Below are positions 51,972-61,308 of a DNA stretch of 64,000 bases, in pieces; position 1 is the first letter of the stretch, and each line of letters opens with the position of its first letter. Source of the stretch: Rhodococcus jostii NBRC 16295 (GTDB lineage: Bacteria > Actinomycetota > Actinomycetes > Mycobacteriales > Mycobacteriaceae). Location: NCBI RefSeq assembly GCF_001894825.1, contig NZ_BCWY01000037.1:25263-89262 (forward strand), written 5' to 3'. Both the position numbers and the translations under genes were made by a program. Below the pieces are notes generated by a model. It ran no database searches, was not told where the DNA came from, and was given only the letters and a program-made list of their open reading frames with translations.

Positions 51972-54516
51972 TGGCGAGGTGAGTGGTACCGGACCCGACG
52001 GCGAGCGCCGGGACGTCGAACGCAGACGCGGCGAGCTGCGCATCTATCTCGGTGCCGCACCGGGTGTCGGCAAGACGTTCGCGATGCTCGGTGAGGCGCA
52101 CCGCCGCCGCGAACGAGGATGCGACGTGGTCGCGGCCGTGGTGGAAACCCACGGCCGCGACCGCACGGCGGCGCAGCTCGGCGACCTCGAACTGATTCCG
52201 CCCAAGGTCATCGCCTACCGCGGCACGCTCGGCCGCGAGCTGGACGTCGAGGCGGTGCTGGCGCGCAGACCGGCACTCGTGCTCGTGGACGAGCTCGCGC
52301 ACACCAACACGCCGGGTAGCGTCCACGAGAAACGCTGGCAGGACGTGGAGATACTCCTCGCCGCGGGCATCGACGTCCTCTCGACGCTGAACGTCCAGCA
52401 CCTCGAGAGTCTCAACGACGTGGTCCAGCGGATCACCGGGGTGGTGCAGCAGGAAACGGTCCCCGACGAGGTGGTGCGCGCCGCCACCCAGGTGGAGCTG
52501 GTGGACATCACCCCGGAGGCACTGCGCCGCAGACTGTCCCACGGCAACATCTACGCCGCGGAGAAGGTCGACGCCGCGCTGAGCAACTACTTCAGGAAAG
52601 GGAACCTCACCGCACTCCGCGAACTGGCGTTGCTGTGGGTGGCCGATCAGGTGGATGCCGCACTCGCGAAATACCGTGCGGAGAACAAGATCACCGACAC
52701 GTGGGAGGCCCGCGAACGCGTCGTGGTCGCGGTCACGGGCGGACCGGAATCGGAGACGCTGGTGCGGCGGGCGAGCCGCATCGCGTCGCGGTCCAGTGCC
52801 GAGCTGATCGTCGTGCACGTGGTGCGGGGCGACGGCCTCGCGGGCGTCTCGGCGCCGGAGATGGGCAAGGTGCGCACGCTTGCCGCGAACATCGGGGCGA
52901 GCCTGCACAGCGTCGTCGGCGACGACGTGCCGACCACGCTGCTCGACTTCGCCCGGACCGCCAACGCCACCCAGCTGGTGCTCGGGACGTCCCGACGGTC
53001 CCGGTGGGCGCGGATCTTCGACGAGGGAATCGGCGCGAGCGTGGTGCAACAGTCCGGGTCGATCGACGTGCACATGGTGACACACGGCGAATCGCACCGC
53101 CCGCGACGGTTGTCGCCGGTGGGATCGCGTTCACGCACCGCGATCGCCTGGATCGCCGCGGTTCTCGTCCCGTCGGTGGCGACGCTGGCGATGATGGCCG
53201 TCGACCGGTGGCTCGGACTGGTCGGCGAGGGGGCGCTGTTCTTCATCGTGGTACTGCTCGTCTCGCTGCTCGGCGGTGTCGCGCCCGCGGCCTTCTCCGC
53301 CCTGATCTCGGGACTGTTCCTCAACTACTTCTTCACACCGCCGGTGCGCAGCTTCACCATCGCCGAGCCGGACAACTTCATCACCACGGTCGTGCTGCTC
53401 GTGGTGGCCGTCGCGGTCGCGGTCCTGGTCGACGCTGCCGCCAAGCGATCACGGGAAGCTCGCCGGGCGTCGCAGGAGGCGGAGTTGCTGGCACTGTTCG
53501 CCGGATCCGTGCTGCGGGGCGCCGATCTCGGCACGCTGCTGGAGAAGGTACGGGAGACCTACGGCCAGGATTCGGTCAGTGTGCTTCACCGCGACCGCGG
53601 TCCGGTGGGGTCCGTCGGACCGCACCCACCGCTGAGCGTCGACGACGCCGACACGGTGTGCGAGGTGGGGGAAGGTGAGTACGCACTCGCCCTCCGGGGC
53701 AGTGAACTGCACGCCCGGGACCGTCGCGTGCTGCTCGCGGTCGCCAACCAGGCGGTGGGCATGATCCGTCAGACCGAGCTCGCGCAGGAGGCGGGGCAGG
53801 CGCAGGCGCTGGCCGAGGCCGACCGGTTGCGGCGGTCGCTGCTGTCCGCCGTCAGCCACGACCTGCGGACCCCGCTGGCCGCCGTGAAAGCGGCCGCGTC
53901 CAGCCTGCGCAGCGACGACGTCGACTTCTCCCCGGAGGACACCGCCGAACTGCTCGCCACCATCGAGGAATCTGCCGATGTCCTCACCTCGCTCGTCGGC
54001 AACCTGCTCGACTCGTCCCGCCTCGCGGCGGGGGTCGTGACACCGACCCTGCGTCCCGTCTACCTGGACGAAGTGGTGCATCGCGCGCTGGTGGGGCTGG
54101 GAATCGGCGGCCGGACCGGGACCCGGGCGCGCGAGAGGGTCGAGGTCGACGTCGGATCGGTCACGGCGATGGCGGATTCGGGTCTGCTCGAGCGGGTGCT
54201 CGCGAATCTGATCGACAACGCGCTCCGCTACGGTGAGGACTCCGTGATCCGGGTCGGCGCGGCGGCGGTGGGAGACCGCTCCGTCATCACCGTCGCCGAC
54301 ACGGGGCCGGGAATTCCGCGTGGCCGGGCCGACGAGATGTTCGCCCCGTTCCAGCGGCTGGGGGACCGCGACACGACCACCGGGGTCGGGCTCGGGCTCT
54401 CCGTCGTCCGCGGATTCGTCGACGCGATGGGCGGGACGATCAGTGCCACCGACACCCCCGGCGGTGGCCTGACGATGGTGGTGGAACTGGCCGGGGCGGG
54501 AGGGGAGCACCCATGA
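51964..54516 (+). CDS. kdpD: K+/osmosensing histidine kinase KdpD
   Basis: 850 residues. The N-terminal KdpD sensor domain has Walker A GAAPGVGKT (30-38) and LVDELAHTNTPGS; then a Usp domain (about 245-370), four membrane helices (DUF4118, about 395-490), and the transmitter with H-box SAVSHDLRTPLAAV and ATPase boxes ANLIDNALRYG, ADTGPGIPRG and GVGLGLSVVRGF. It phosphorylates KdpE under K+ limitation. The start is GTG 51964 or GTG 51979. Overlaps kdpC and kdpE. Confidence 0.95.
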   Translation: MDDGEVSGTGPDGERRDVERRRGELRIYLGAAPGVGKTFAMLGEAHRRRERGCDVVAAVVETHGRDRTAAQLGDLELIPPKVIAYRGTLGRELDVEAVLARRPALVLVDELAHTNTPGSVHEKRWQDVEILLAAGIDVLSTLNVQHLESLNDVVQRITGVVQQETVPDEVVRAATQVELVDITPEALRRRLSHGNIYAAEKVDAALSNYFRKGNLTALRELALLWVADQVDAALAKYRAENKITDTWEARERVVVAVTGGPESETLVRRASRIASRSSAELIVVHVVRGDGLAGVSAPEMGKVRTLAANIGASLHSVVGDDVPTTLLDFARTANATQLVLGTSRRSRWARIFDEGIGASVVQQSGSIDVHMVTHGESHRPRRLSPVGSRSRTAIAWIAAVLVPSVATLAMMAVDRWLGLVGEGALFFIVVLLVSLLGGVAPAAFSALISGLFLNYFFTPPVRSFTIAEPDNFITTVVLLVVAVAVAVLVDAAAKRSREARRASQEAELLALFAGSVLRGADLGTLLEKVRETYGQDSVSVLHRDRGPVGSVGPHPPLSVDDADTVCEVGEGEYALALRGSELHARDRRVLLAVANQAVGMIRQTELAQEAGQAQALAEADRLRRSLLSAVSHDLRTPLAAVKAAASSLRSDDVDFSPEDTAELLATIEESADVLTSLVGNLLDSSRLAAGVVTPTLRPVYLDEVVHRALVGLGIGGRTGTRARERVEVDVGSVTAMADSGLLERVLANLIDNALRYGEDSVIRVGAAAVGDRSVITVADTGPGIPRGRADEMFAPFQRLGDRDTTTGVGLGLSVVRGFVDAMGGTISATDTPGGGLTMVVELAGAGGEHP

Positions 54517-55193
54517 CGCGAGTTCTCGTCGTCGACGACGAACCGCAGATTCTCCGCGCCCTGCGGATCAATCTGAGTGTGCGCGGATACGAGGTGGTGA
54601 CGGCCGCATCCGGGGCCGCCGCTCTGCGTGCCGCCGCCGAGCGACCGCCGGACGTGATCGTGCTCGACCTCGGGTTACCCGACATGGACGGGACGGAGGT
54701 GCTGGCCGGCCTCCGTGGGTGGTGCCCTGCCCCGGTGATCGTGCTGTCGGCGCGGACCGATTCCGCGGACAAGGTCGAAGCCCTCGACGCCGGCGCCGAC
54801 GACTACGTCACCAAGCCGTTCGGGATGGACGAGTTCCTGGCGCGGGTGCGGGCGGCGGCCCGCCGTGCGACCACCGCCGTCGACACGAGTGAGCCTGTGG
54901 TGGAGACGGATTCGTTCACCGTGGACCTCGCGGCGAAAACGGTCCGGCGGTCCGGGGCGGAAGTCCACCTGACGCCGACCGAATGGGGAATGCTCGAGAT
55001 GCTCGTGCGCAACAAGGGCAAGCTGGTGGGTCAGAAGGAACTGCTGCGCGAGGTGTGGGGTCCGGCGTACGCCACGGAGACCCACTACCTGCGGGTGTAT
55101 CTGGCGCAGCTGCGCCGCAAGCTCGAGGACGACCCGTCCCATCCACGCCATCTGATCACCGAGGCCGGGATGGGGTACCGGTTCCAGGTGTGA
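54513..55193 (+). CDS. kdpE: Response regulator KdpE
   Basis: 226 residues, OmpR/PhoB type. The receiver has the acidic pair DDE (8-10), phospho-acceptor Asp52 in VIVLDLGLPDMDG and Lys in DDYVTKPFGMDE. The DNA-binding winged helix ends VYLAQLRRKLEDDPSHPRHLITEAGMGYRF (read in two parts). It activates kdpFABC. ATG 54513 overlaps kdpD by 4 nt. Confidence 0.95.
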   Translation: MTRVLVVDDEPQILRALRINLSVRGYEVVTAASGAAALRAAAERPPDVIVLDLGLPDMDGTEVLAGLRGWCPAPVIVLSARTDSADKVEALDAGADDYVTKPFGMDEFLARVRAAARRATTAVDTSEPVVETDSFTVDLAAKTVRRSGAEVHLTPTEWGMLEMLVRNKGKLVGQKELLREVWGPAYATETHYLRVYLAQLRRKLEDDPSHPRHLITEAGMGYRFQV

Positions 55194-55233
55194 GGTCGCG
55201 AGTAGCGGGGCCGGAAGCCGCTCCGCACCGGGG

Positions 55234-55252
55234 GTTGGTTAGCCTTGCCTTA
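55234..55252. promoter_or_regulatory. IdeR/DtxR-like iron box
   Basis: The 19-bp site centred on GGTTAGCCTTGCCT matches 14 of 19 positions of the IdeR consensus TTAGGTTAGSCTAACCTAA, with the left half strongest. Its last base is the A of the start codon of the siderophore-binding lipoprotein gene. Bound IdeR-Fe2+ would block transcription of that gene in iron-replete cells. Confidence 0.65.
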
Positions 55253-56229
55253 TGCGAATGAGGAGTCTCGTGTCGGTGTCCCTGCTGGCCCTGGCGGTGG
55301 CCGGCTGTGGAGGCGGCAGCGGGGAAGAGCAGGACGCAGCGGCGGGCCCCGGAGACGCCACCTTCCCGGCGATCGTCGCCACGAAGTTCGGCGACGTCAC
55401 GGTCGAGTCGAAGCCCGAGCGCGTGGTCGCCCTCGGCTGGGGTGACGCCGAAACCGCGCTGGCGCTCGGTGTCGAACCCGTCGGGGCCAGCGACTGGGTC
55501 GCGTTCGGCGGCGACGGCGTCGGCCCCTGGGCAGACGGGATGTACACCACTGCGCCGGCGATCATCGGAACCCTCGAACCGTCGTACGAGCAGATCGCGG
55601 CGCTCGAGCCGGACGTCATCCTCGACACGAAGAGCGCCGGCGACAAGGAACGCTACGGCCACCTGTCGCAGATCGCGCCGACGATCGCGCTGCCGGAGGG
55701 TGCCGACAACTACAAGACTCCGATCGAGAGCCAGGTGTCGATGGTCGCGACCGCCCTCGGCGTGCCGGAGCAGGGGGATGCGCTGCTCGCCGACATCGAC
55801 CGGCGGTTCGCCGAAGCAGCCGCGGCCCATCCCGAGTTCGCGGGGAAGACGATCACGGTCGGCGCGTTCTCGGGGGCGGGATGGGGCGCCTACACCGCCG
55901 ACACCGAGCGCCTCCAGTTCATGAAGAAACTCGGATTCGTCAGCAATCCGACGGTGGACGCGCAGCCGGCGGTGAAGTTCTCCGTCCCGGTGTCGGAGGA
56001 GAATCTCGGCGTGATGGACGCCGACATGGTGGTCGTCTTCCCGATCGGCAGGCCGGCCGCCGAGGTCACGAACCGCCCGCTGTTCCAAGCGATCCCGGCT
56101 GTGCGAGACGGACGGTCCCTCGTGTTCGACGATCAGACCGTATCCAAGGCGTACTCCACGAACTCGGTGCTGTCGTTGCGGTACGCACTCGACACCGTCG
56201 TGCCGCTGGTGTCCGATCGGCTGCGGTGA
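55252..56229 (+). CDS. Iron-siderophore ABC transporter substrate-binding lipoprotein
   Basis: 325 residues, class III periplasmic binding protein (FecB/FepB/FhuD fold). The signal peptide ends in lipobox VAGC (Cys about residue 19). Family blocks are PERVVALGWGDAETALALGVEPVG, then EQIAALEPDVILDTKS and LVFDDQTVSKAYSTNSVLS. It captures a ferric siderophore at the cell surface. No permease or ATPase gene accompanies it. ATG 55252 or ATG 55258; the IdeR-like box at the start supports an iron-uptake role. Confidence 0.9.
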   Translation: MRMRSLVSVSLLALAVAGCGGGSGEEQDAAAGPGDATFPAIVATKFGDVTVESKPERVVALGWGDAETALALGVEPVGASDWVAFGGDGVGPWADGMYTTAPAIIGTLEPSYEQIAALEPDVILDTKSAGDKERYGHLSQIAPTIALPEGADNYKTPIESQVSMVATALGVPEQGDALLADIDRRFAEAAAAHPEFAGKTITVGAFSGAGWGAYTADTERLQFMKKLGFVSNPTVDAQPAVKFSVPVSEENLGVMDADMVVVFPIGRPAAEVTNRPLFQAIPAVRDGRSLVFDDQTVSKAYSTNSVLSLRYALDTVVPLVSDRLR

Positions 56230-56235
56230 TGTCCC

Positions 56236-56868
56236 TCAGTAGAGCAGCGTGCGGTAGTACTCCTGTCGGCGAGGTGTATCCGGGCTGTGTTCCAACTCGT
56301 GCTGCTCCGCGTGCATTTCTCGCAGCGAGGGGATTTCGTCGGGGTCCGGCCACGACTCCGGGTCCCACATGCGTGACCGGAGGATGGCCCGGGCGCAGTG
56401 GGTGAAGGCCTCGTCGATCCGGACCACGACGGCGAGGTTGGCCGGCTTGCCGTTGATCGACATCGACTGCAGCAGTTCGGGATCGACGGTCAGAGTGGCG
56501 GTGCCGTTGATGCGTACCACCTCGTCGATCCCGGGCACCACGAACAGGATGCCCACGTGCGGGTTTTCGAGGATGTTGCGGTACGAATCCGCGCGCCGAT
56601 TGCCCGGGCGGTCCGGGATCACCAGGGTCCGGTCGTCGAGGAACATCGTCTTCGCCGTGATGTCGCCGCGCGGGGAGGAGTCGCAGTGACCGTTGGCGTC
56701 GGCCGTCGCGAGGACGAAGAACCGCGACTCGGAGATGAAGCGGCGGATCAGAGGCATCGTGTGATCGGTGTGCTTGGTGACGATGGAGGGATGGGGAACG
56801 CCCAGCACCTGCTCGAGTTCGTCGAGGGAGGTGATCGTGTGCTCCGGCGAGGGGGCGTGCGCTGCCAC
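56236..56868 (-). CDS. PPOX-family FMN-binding protein (MSMEG_1024-like)
   Basis: 210 residues from GTG 56868. The split-barrel flavin fold shows FFVLATADANGHCDSSPRGD, DRPGNRRADSYRNILENPHVGILFVVPG and a C-terminal SRMWDPESWPDPDEIPSLREM. Proteins of this pattern often lie beside iron/siderophore genes and may reduce ferri-siderophores or detoxify oxidants; that is inference. A GTG at 56943 would add 25 residues, but a possible iron box lies within that stretch, favouring the shorter form. Convergent with the siderophore-binding protein gene, 6 bp between stops. Confidence 0.8.
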   Translation of the reverse strand: MAAHAPSPEHTITSLDELEQVLGVPHPSIVTKHTDHTMPLIRRFISESRFFVLATADANGHCDSSPRGDITAKTMFLDDRTLVIPDRPGNRRADSYRNILENPHVGILFVVPGIDEVVRINGTATLTVDPELLQSMSINGKPANLAVVVRIDEAFTHCARAILRSRMWDPESWPDPDEIPSLREMHAEQHELEHSPDTPRRQEYYRTLLY

Positions 56869-56900
56869 TGGGGTGTTCCGTTCGTCGAGGGCCGTTCGAG

Positions 56901-56919
56901 TTAGGGTAGCCTTCGGCGG
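56901..56919. promoter_or_regulatory. Partial IdeR-like box upstream of PPOX gene
   Basis: TTAGGGTAGCCT (56901-56912) matches 11 of 12 bases of the left part of the IdeR consensus; the right part (TCGGCGG) does not match. It stands 32 nt upstream of GTG 56868 on the other strand. A half-site of this quality is suggestive only. Confidence 0.4.
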
Positions 56920-57016
56920 ATCGTCGGGCGTCCCGTGGCTCACGACAGATGATTCCGGCCCGCTCCGTGAGTCCTACCTTCGACCGCAGCATCCCACCCA
57001 ACTCGAGGAGCCACGA

Positions 57017-57327
57017 ATGCCCGCACCGAAGACCCCGCAACCCCTCGAACACACCTTCACCGCGCCGATCCAGAAGGACGGGGCGTTCGCGACGTACGTG
57101 ACCGTGCCGCACTCGGCTGAACTTCTCGGGACGAGGCGGCCGGTGAAGGTCGGCGGGACGATCGACGGCCACCCGTTCAATGCGACCCTGATGCCCTCAG
57201 CGAGGGTCCGCACTGGCTGCCCCTGAAGATCGCGCTGTGCAAGCTCATCGGCAAGGACGCGGCCGGCGTCGAGGTGTCGGTGCATCTCGACCAGCGGCTG
57301 AGCTGGCCGGGGGGCGCCGCCGTTTGA
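57017..57327 (+). pseudogene. DUF1905-domain protein, frameshifted
   Basis: ATG 57017 (MPAPKTPQPLEHTFTAPI) follows a GAGGAG ribosome-binding site. The frame reads GGTIDGHPFNATLMP and then ends early at 57226. In the next frame the expected continuation follows directly: LSEGPHWLPLKIALCKLIGKD, then AAGVEVSVHLDQRLS, ending at 57327. Joining them needs one extra C in the CCC run at 57194-57196. The joined product of about 103 residues is a typical small beta-barrel DUF1905 protein. It is either a real pseudogene or a one-base sequence error. Confidence 0.75.
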
Positions 57328-57395
57328 ACGCAGCTGACCGGGGTATGGAACCCCCGGGAGCGCGGTGCGTTTCCGGACCGGTTCCGAGGTGTGTC

Positions 57396-58358
57396 GTGCC
57401 CAACAGGCAACGGTTGTCGAGGTGGCTCCCTGCAGTGGGCGTCGTGTTGCTCGTCGCCGCGTGCGGAACCGATGACGGCGACGGCGCGAGCAAGGATTTC
57501 GCGGGCACCGTCGACATCGGCGGGGACCGCCACATCTACTTGGAGTGCGCGGGCACGGGATCACCGACGGTGGTCTTCGAATCGGGTCTGCGGTTCGGCG
57601 CCGATCAGTGGACCACCACGGCCGATCCGGCCGCCACCTCGGCGTTCGACGGTGTCGCCGAGTTCACCCGGGTCTGCTCGTACGACCGGCCGGGGGTCGT
57701 GCTGGGCGGGGACGCACTGAGCCGCAGCGACCCGGTACCGCAGCCGATCACCACCACGGACGCCGTCGCCGACCTCCGGTCGCTGCTCGGTGCCACCGAT
57801 GAGTTGGGACCCGGCCCGTTCGTGCTGGCCGCCCACTCCTACGGCGGTCAGATCGCGAGACTCTTCGCCGGCACGTACCCCGACGAGGTGGCGGGGCTCG
57901 TGCTGATCGACGCACAGTCGGAAGAGTTACAGACACTCCTGCCTCCGGAACAGTTTCAGGAGTTCCTGCGGCTCAACACCCCGCAGCAGGACAGCCTCGA
58001 CGAATACCCGGACCTCGAGCGCGTCGACTTCGTGCGCAGCTTCGACGAGATACGCGCCGCCGCACCGATCCGGCCCCAGCCGCTCGTCGTCCTCTCCGCC
58101 GACCGGTCGGTGGCGCCGCAGATCGCCGAGGGCATCGCCAACGGGAGCCTTCCCGCCGACATCGATCCCGGCTACGGCCCGGCCCTCGACGCCGTGCAGC
58201 CGATCGCTCAGCGGAATCTCGCCCAGCTCGTTCCGGGTGCCACGCATGTCACGAACACGAACAGCGGCCACAACATCAACATCGAGCAGCCGCAACTCGT
58301 CATCGACGGGGTCCGCGACGTCGTCGACGCCGTGCGCGACGGACGCACCGAGCCCTGA
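57396..58358 (+). CDS. Alpha/beta-hydrolase lipoprotein
   Basis: 320 residues from GTG 57396. Signal peptide RWLPAVGVVLLVAAC with the lipobox Cys at about residue 21. The mature part is an alpha/beta hydrolase: GTGSPTVVFESGLRFG (oxyanion region), nucleophile Ser in VLAAHSYGGQIARLF, acid after PLVVLSADRS, and His in NTNSGHNINIEQP. It acts at the outer membrane face on an unknown ester or lactone. An in-frame ATG at 57345 lacks a better ribosome-binding site. Confidence 0.82.
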   Translation: MPNRQRLSRWLPAVGVVLLVAACGTDDGDGASKDFAGTVDIGGDRHIYLECAGTGSPTVVFESGLRFGADQWTTTADPAATSAFDGVAEFTRVCSYDRPGVVLGGDALSRSDPVPQPITTTDAVADLRSLLGATDELGPGPFVLAAHSYGGQIARLFAGTYPDEVAGLVLIDAQSEELQTLLPPEQFQEFLRLNTPQQDSLDEYPDLERVDFVRSFDEIRAAAPIRPQPLVVLSADRSVAPQIAEGIANGSLPADIDPGYGPALDAVQPIAQRNLAQLVPGATHVTNTNSGHNINIEQPQLVIDGVRDVVDAVRDGRTEP

Positions 58359-58416
58359 CCCTCGTACCCGGCTCGGCCTGCGGAATGTGGCCGCCTCGAC
58401 GTGGGAGACTGGACCG

Positions 58417-59232
58417 GTGAGGTTGTATCGAGACACTGCGGTGGTGCTGCGCCAGCACAAGCTGGGCGAGGCCGACCGGATCGTCACGCTCCTCACCCGG
58501 CAGCACGGTCTGGTGCGCGCGGTCGCCAAGGGGGTGCGCCGCACGAAATCCAAGTTCGGGGCCCGGCTCGAGCCGTTCGCGCACATCGACGTGCAGCTCT
58601 ACCCGGGTCGCAACCTCGACATCGTCACCCAGGTGCAGACGGTCGACGCGTTCGCCACCGACATCGTCGACGACTACTCCCGGTACACCACGGCGTGCGC
58701 GATCCTCGAGACCGCCGAGCGGCTCGCCGGTGAGGAACGGGCCCCGGCTCCGCAACTGCACAGTCTGACGGTCGGGGCGTTGCGGGCCGTCGCCGAACAT
58801 CACCGCCCGTGTGAGCTGATCCTCGACGCCTTCCTGTTGCGGGCCATGGGTTTCGCGGGCTGGGCTCCCGCCCTCGACGACTGCGCGCGCTGCAGCGCGC
58901 CCGGGCCGCACCGGGCGTTCCACGTGGCCGCCGGGGGAGCGGTGTGCGTGCACTGCCGCCCGCCGGGCGCCGCCACCCCGTCACCGGGTGTCCTCGACCT
59001 GATGGATGCACTGTTCCGCGGCGACTGGGCGAGCACCGAGACGGTGCCCGAATCGTTGCGGGGGCAGGCCAGCGGTCTCGTCGCGGCACATCTGCAGTGG
59101 CACCTCGAACGGCAACTCCGCACGCTCCCGCTGATCGAACGCGCACGACCGCATGCGGCGGTAGGGGCGGAGGATTCGGTCAGGCAGGATGGGGACCGTG
59201 ATTCGACGACGCGAACCTCGAGCCCCGCATAA
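58417..59232 (+). CDS. recO: DNA repair protein RecO
   Basis: 271 residues. N-terminal OB fold: [26 protein letters not shown], then [25 protein letters not shown] zinc site of two CxxC pairs ([10 protein letters not shown] and AVCVHC) lies in the helical domain. RecO works with RecR/RecF to load RecA on SSB-coated gaps. GTG 58417 is the standard start for the group (mRLYRD). The 3' end overlaps uppS by 44 bp. Order amidase...recO-uppS is as in M. tuberculosis. Confidence 0.93.
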   Translation: MRLYRDTAVVLRQHKLGEADRIVTLLTRQHGLVRAVAKGVRRTKSKFGARLEPFAHIDVQLYPGRNLDIVTQVQTVDAFATDIVDDYSRYTTACAILETAERLAGEERAPAPQLHSLTVGALRAVAEHHRPCELILDAFLLRAMGFAGWAPALDDCARCSAPGPHRAFHVAAGGAVCVHCRPPGAATPSPGVLDLMDALFRGDWASTETVPESLRGQASGLVAAHLQWHLERQLRTLPLIERARPHAAVGAEDSVRQDGDRDSTTRTSSPA

Positions 59233-60007
59233 CTCCGGGGCCGAGCGCCAGATCCGGCCGCCGGACCCGCACCCCTCGGGCGCCCGCCCACCCGGCCTGC
59301 AACCCGAACTCGTGCCCCGGCACATAGCGCTGGTGATGGACGGCAACGGTCGCTGGGCGCAGGAGCGGGGACTGCCCCGGACCGCGGGCCACGAACGCGG
59401 CGAGGCCGTGCTGATGGACGCCGTCTGCGGGTGCATCGAGATGGGCGTCGAATGGTTGTCGGCGTACGCGTTCTCCACCGAGAACTGGAAGCGCAGCCCC
59501 GAGGAGGTCCGCTTCCTGATGGGGTTCAACCGTGACGTGATCCGTCGTCGCCGGGACGAGATGCACGAGATGGGGGTGCGTGTGCGGTGGGCGGGGCGCC
59601 GCCCGAAGTTGTGGCGCAGCGTCATCAAGGAACTCGAGATCGCCGAGGAGCTGACGAAGCACAACACGGTCATGAATCTGACCATGTGCGTCAACTACGG
59701 CGGTCGCGCGGAGATCGCGGACGCGGCGAAGGAGATCGGCAGGCGGGTGGCGGCCGGACAGCTGGACCCGGAGAAGATCACCGAGGCGACCGTGGCCCGG
59801 TACCTCGACGAGCCGGACATGCCGGACGTCGACCTGTTCCTCCGGCCGTCCGGCGAGCAGCGCACGTCCAACTTCCTGATCTGGCAGTCGGCCTACGCCG
59901 AAATGGTGTACCAGGAGAAGCTGTTTCCCGATTTCGACCGCCGCGACCTGTGGGCGGCGTGCGTCGAGTACGCGTCGCGTGACCGTCGGTTCGGTGGGGT
60001 GAAATGA
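59189..60007 (+). CDS. uppS: Isoprenyl transferase (decaprenyl diphosphate synthase, UppS family)
   Basis: 272 residues. The catalytic block is [17 protein letters not shown] with Asp of MDGNGR; later [18 protein letters not shown] and [24 protein letters not shown] are diagnostic of cis-prenyltransferases. It makes the C50 (decaprenyl) carrier phosphate precursor for arabinogalactan and peptidoglycan, like Rv2361c. The N-terminal 40 residues are a Pro/Arg-rich tail. GTG 59198 is an alternative start. It overlaps the next gene by 4 nt. Confidence 0.93.
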   Translation: MGTVIRRREPRAPHNSGAERQIRPPDPHPSGARPPGLQPELVPRHIALVMDGNGRWAQERGLPRTAGHERGEAVLMDAVCGCIEMGVEWLSAYAFSTENWKRSPEEVRFLMGFNRDVIRRRRDEMHEMGVRVRWAGRRPKLWRSVIKELEIAEELTKHNTVMNLTMCVNYGGRAEIADAAKEIGRRVAAGQLDPEKITEATVARYLDEPDMPDVDLFLRPSGEQRTSNFLIWQSAYAEMVYQEKLFPDFDRRDLWAACVEYASRDRRFGGVK

Positions 60008-60405
60008 CCGTCGACGGGGCGCCCGCGCTGCTCGGGCGGGCAGCGGACGCGCTCGAGCACTTCGCCACCGTCGCCCGGGCGGAGGACGGATCGCTGAGTT
60101 TCGAGTACGCCGGGGCGTTGTGTTCGATCAGTGCGATGACCCTCACCGAGGGCCTCGATGTGCTGTCGATGACGTGCGTGCTGGCCTGGGATCGTCCGGT
60201 CAGCGCGTCGCTGCACAAGAAGGTCGCGGAGCGGAACAGCGCACTGCAGTTCGGTTCGATCGCGGTGTTCGGTCACGGCCGGCTCGCGGACGTCATCCTG
60301 CGGTACACGTTCCCGGCAGCCGGGCTCCAGGACGAGGCGCTGACCACGATGCTGCTTCTCGCGTTGAGCGGCGCGGACACCGCCCGGCAGGGACTGATCC
60401 CCTGA
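60004..60405 (+). CDS. Conserved actinobacterial protein (Rv2360c-like)
   Basis: 133 residues starting ATG 60004 inside the uppS stop (ATGA). The pattern ([36 protein letters not shown], then [15 protein letters not shown]) resembles small YbjN/type III chaperone-like alpha-beta folds. It corresponds by position to Rv2360c. Function unknown. Convergent with zur, 3 bp between stops. Confidence 0.7.
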   Translation: MTVDGAPALLGRAADALEHFATVARAEDGSLSFEYAGALCSISAMTLTEGLDVLSMTCVLAWDRPVSASLHKKVAERNSALQFGSIAVFGHGRLADVILRYTFPAAGLQDEALTTMLLLALSGADTARQGLIP

Positions 60406-60408
60406 CGC

Positions 60409-60834
60409 TCACTGCGTCGCGGTGCAGTCCTTGCAGAGACCGAAGATCTCGATGGTGTGGCTGACGTCGGAGAAGCTGTGGGCGTCGGCGATCGACTGCG
60501 ACCACTGCTCGACGGTCGGTCCCTCGACCTCGACGGTGTAGCCGCAGGCACGGCAGACGAGGTGATGGTGGTGCCCGGACGAGCAGCGCCGGTACACGGA
60601 CTCGCCGGTGTCGGTGCGCAGGACGTCGACCGTGCCGGCGTCCGCGAGGGTCTGCAGGGTGCGGTAGACGGTGGTCAGACCGATGCCCTCGCCCCGCTTG
60701 CGCAGTTCGTCGTGCAGTTCCTGCGCCGACCGGAATTCCTCGATATCGTCGAGGAGGGCGGAGATGGCGCTGCGCTGCTTGGTCGCGCGGACGCCCACGA
60801 CGACGGGTTTGCGCTGGCCGGTGTTCTGGGTCAA
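60409..60834 (-). CDS. zur: Zinc uptake regulator Zur (FurB)
   Basis: 141 residues, Fur family. The DNA-binding domain reads TKQRSAISALLDDIEEFRSAQELHDELRKRG and LTTVYRTLQTLADAG. Metal-site blocks HHHHLVC, CRACG and GLCKDC are present (structural CxxC pairs). Zinc-loaded Zur represses zinc uptake and zinc-free ribosomal protein genes. It appears to start with TTG at 60834, with GGAAGGA upstream; a later GTG in VVVGVRATKQRS is possible. Follows smtB in one operon, as in M. tuberculosis. Confidence 0.92.
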   Translation of the reverse strand: MTQNTGQRKPVVVGVRATKQRSAISALLDDIEEFRSAQELHDELRKRGEGIGLTTVYRTLQTLADAGTVDVLRTDTGESVYRRCSSGHHHHLVCRACGYTVEVEGPTVEQWSQSIADAHSFSDVSHTIEIFGLCKDCTATQ

Positions 60835-60839
60835 GGCTT

Positions 60840-61202
60840 CTATCCTTCCTCGGCGTGCGCGACGGCGTCCACGACGATGTGGGCGAGGTGGTCGTCCACC
60901 AGGCGGTAGAGGACCTCACGTCCGGTGCGTTCGCCGCGCACCACGCCCGCGGCCTTGAGTACGCGGAGATGCTGGCTGATCAGCGGCTGGGTGACGCCGA
61001 GAGCCCCCACGAGTTCGTGCACGCAGCGTTCCGATTCGTGGAGTTGGAGGACTATCGCGATGCGGACGGGGGCGGCCAGAGCGCGGAGGATGTCGCCGGC
61101 GGCGGTCAGCGTCTCCTTCGACGGCACGGGGGCCGGCGGGGCGGCCTCGAACGGGGGTGCGGCCTCGAACGGATGCAGATCCCCGGGATCGGTGACGCTC
61201 AC
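60840..61202 (-). CDS. smtB: ArsR/SmtB-family zinc-responsive repressor
   Basis: 120 residues with a winged helix (VHELVGALGVTQPLISQHLRVLKAAGVV). The C-terminal alpha-5 metal motif D-x-H-x10-H-x2-E is exact (DDHLAHIVVDAVAHAEE). It should release DNA on binding zinc, derepressing smtB-zur. GTG 61202 is the start. The N-terminal tail contains a duplicated PPFEAAP-type segment. Divergent from glyS. Confidence 0.9.
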   Translation of the reverse strand: MSVTDPGDLHPFEAAPPFEAAPPAPVPSKETLTAAGDILRALAAPVRIAIVLQLHESERCVHELVGALGVTQPLISQHLRVLKAAGVVRGERTGREVLYRLVDDHLAHIVVDAVAHAEEG

Positions 61203-61308
61203 CAGTGATCTCCTTCGGTGTGCCGGACAATGGACGGGACCGTGGTCACGAGGCGGACGAGAATGTGGCCACGAGGCCAGGGCCCCGGGATGATCACCCT
61301 CATCTTAT

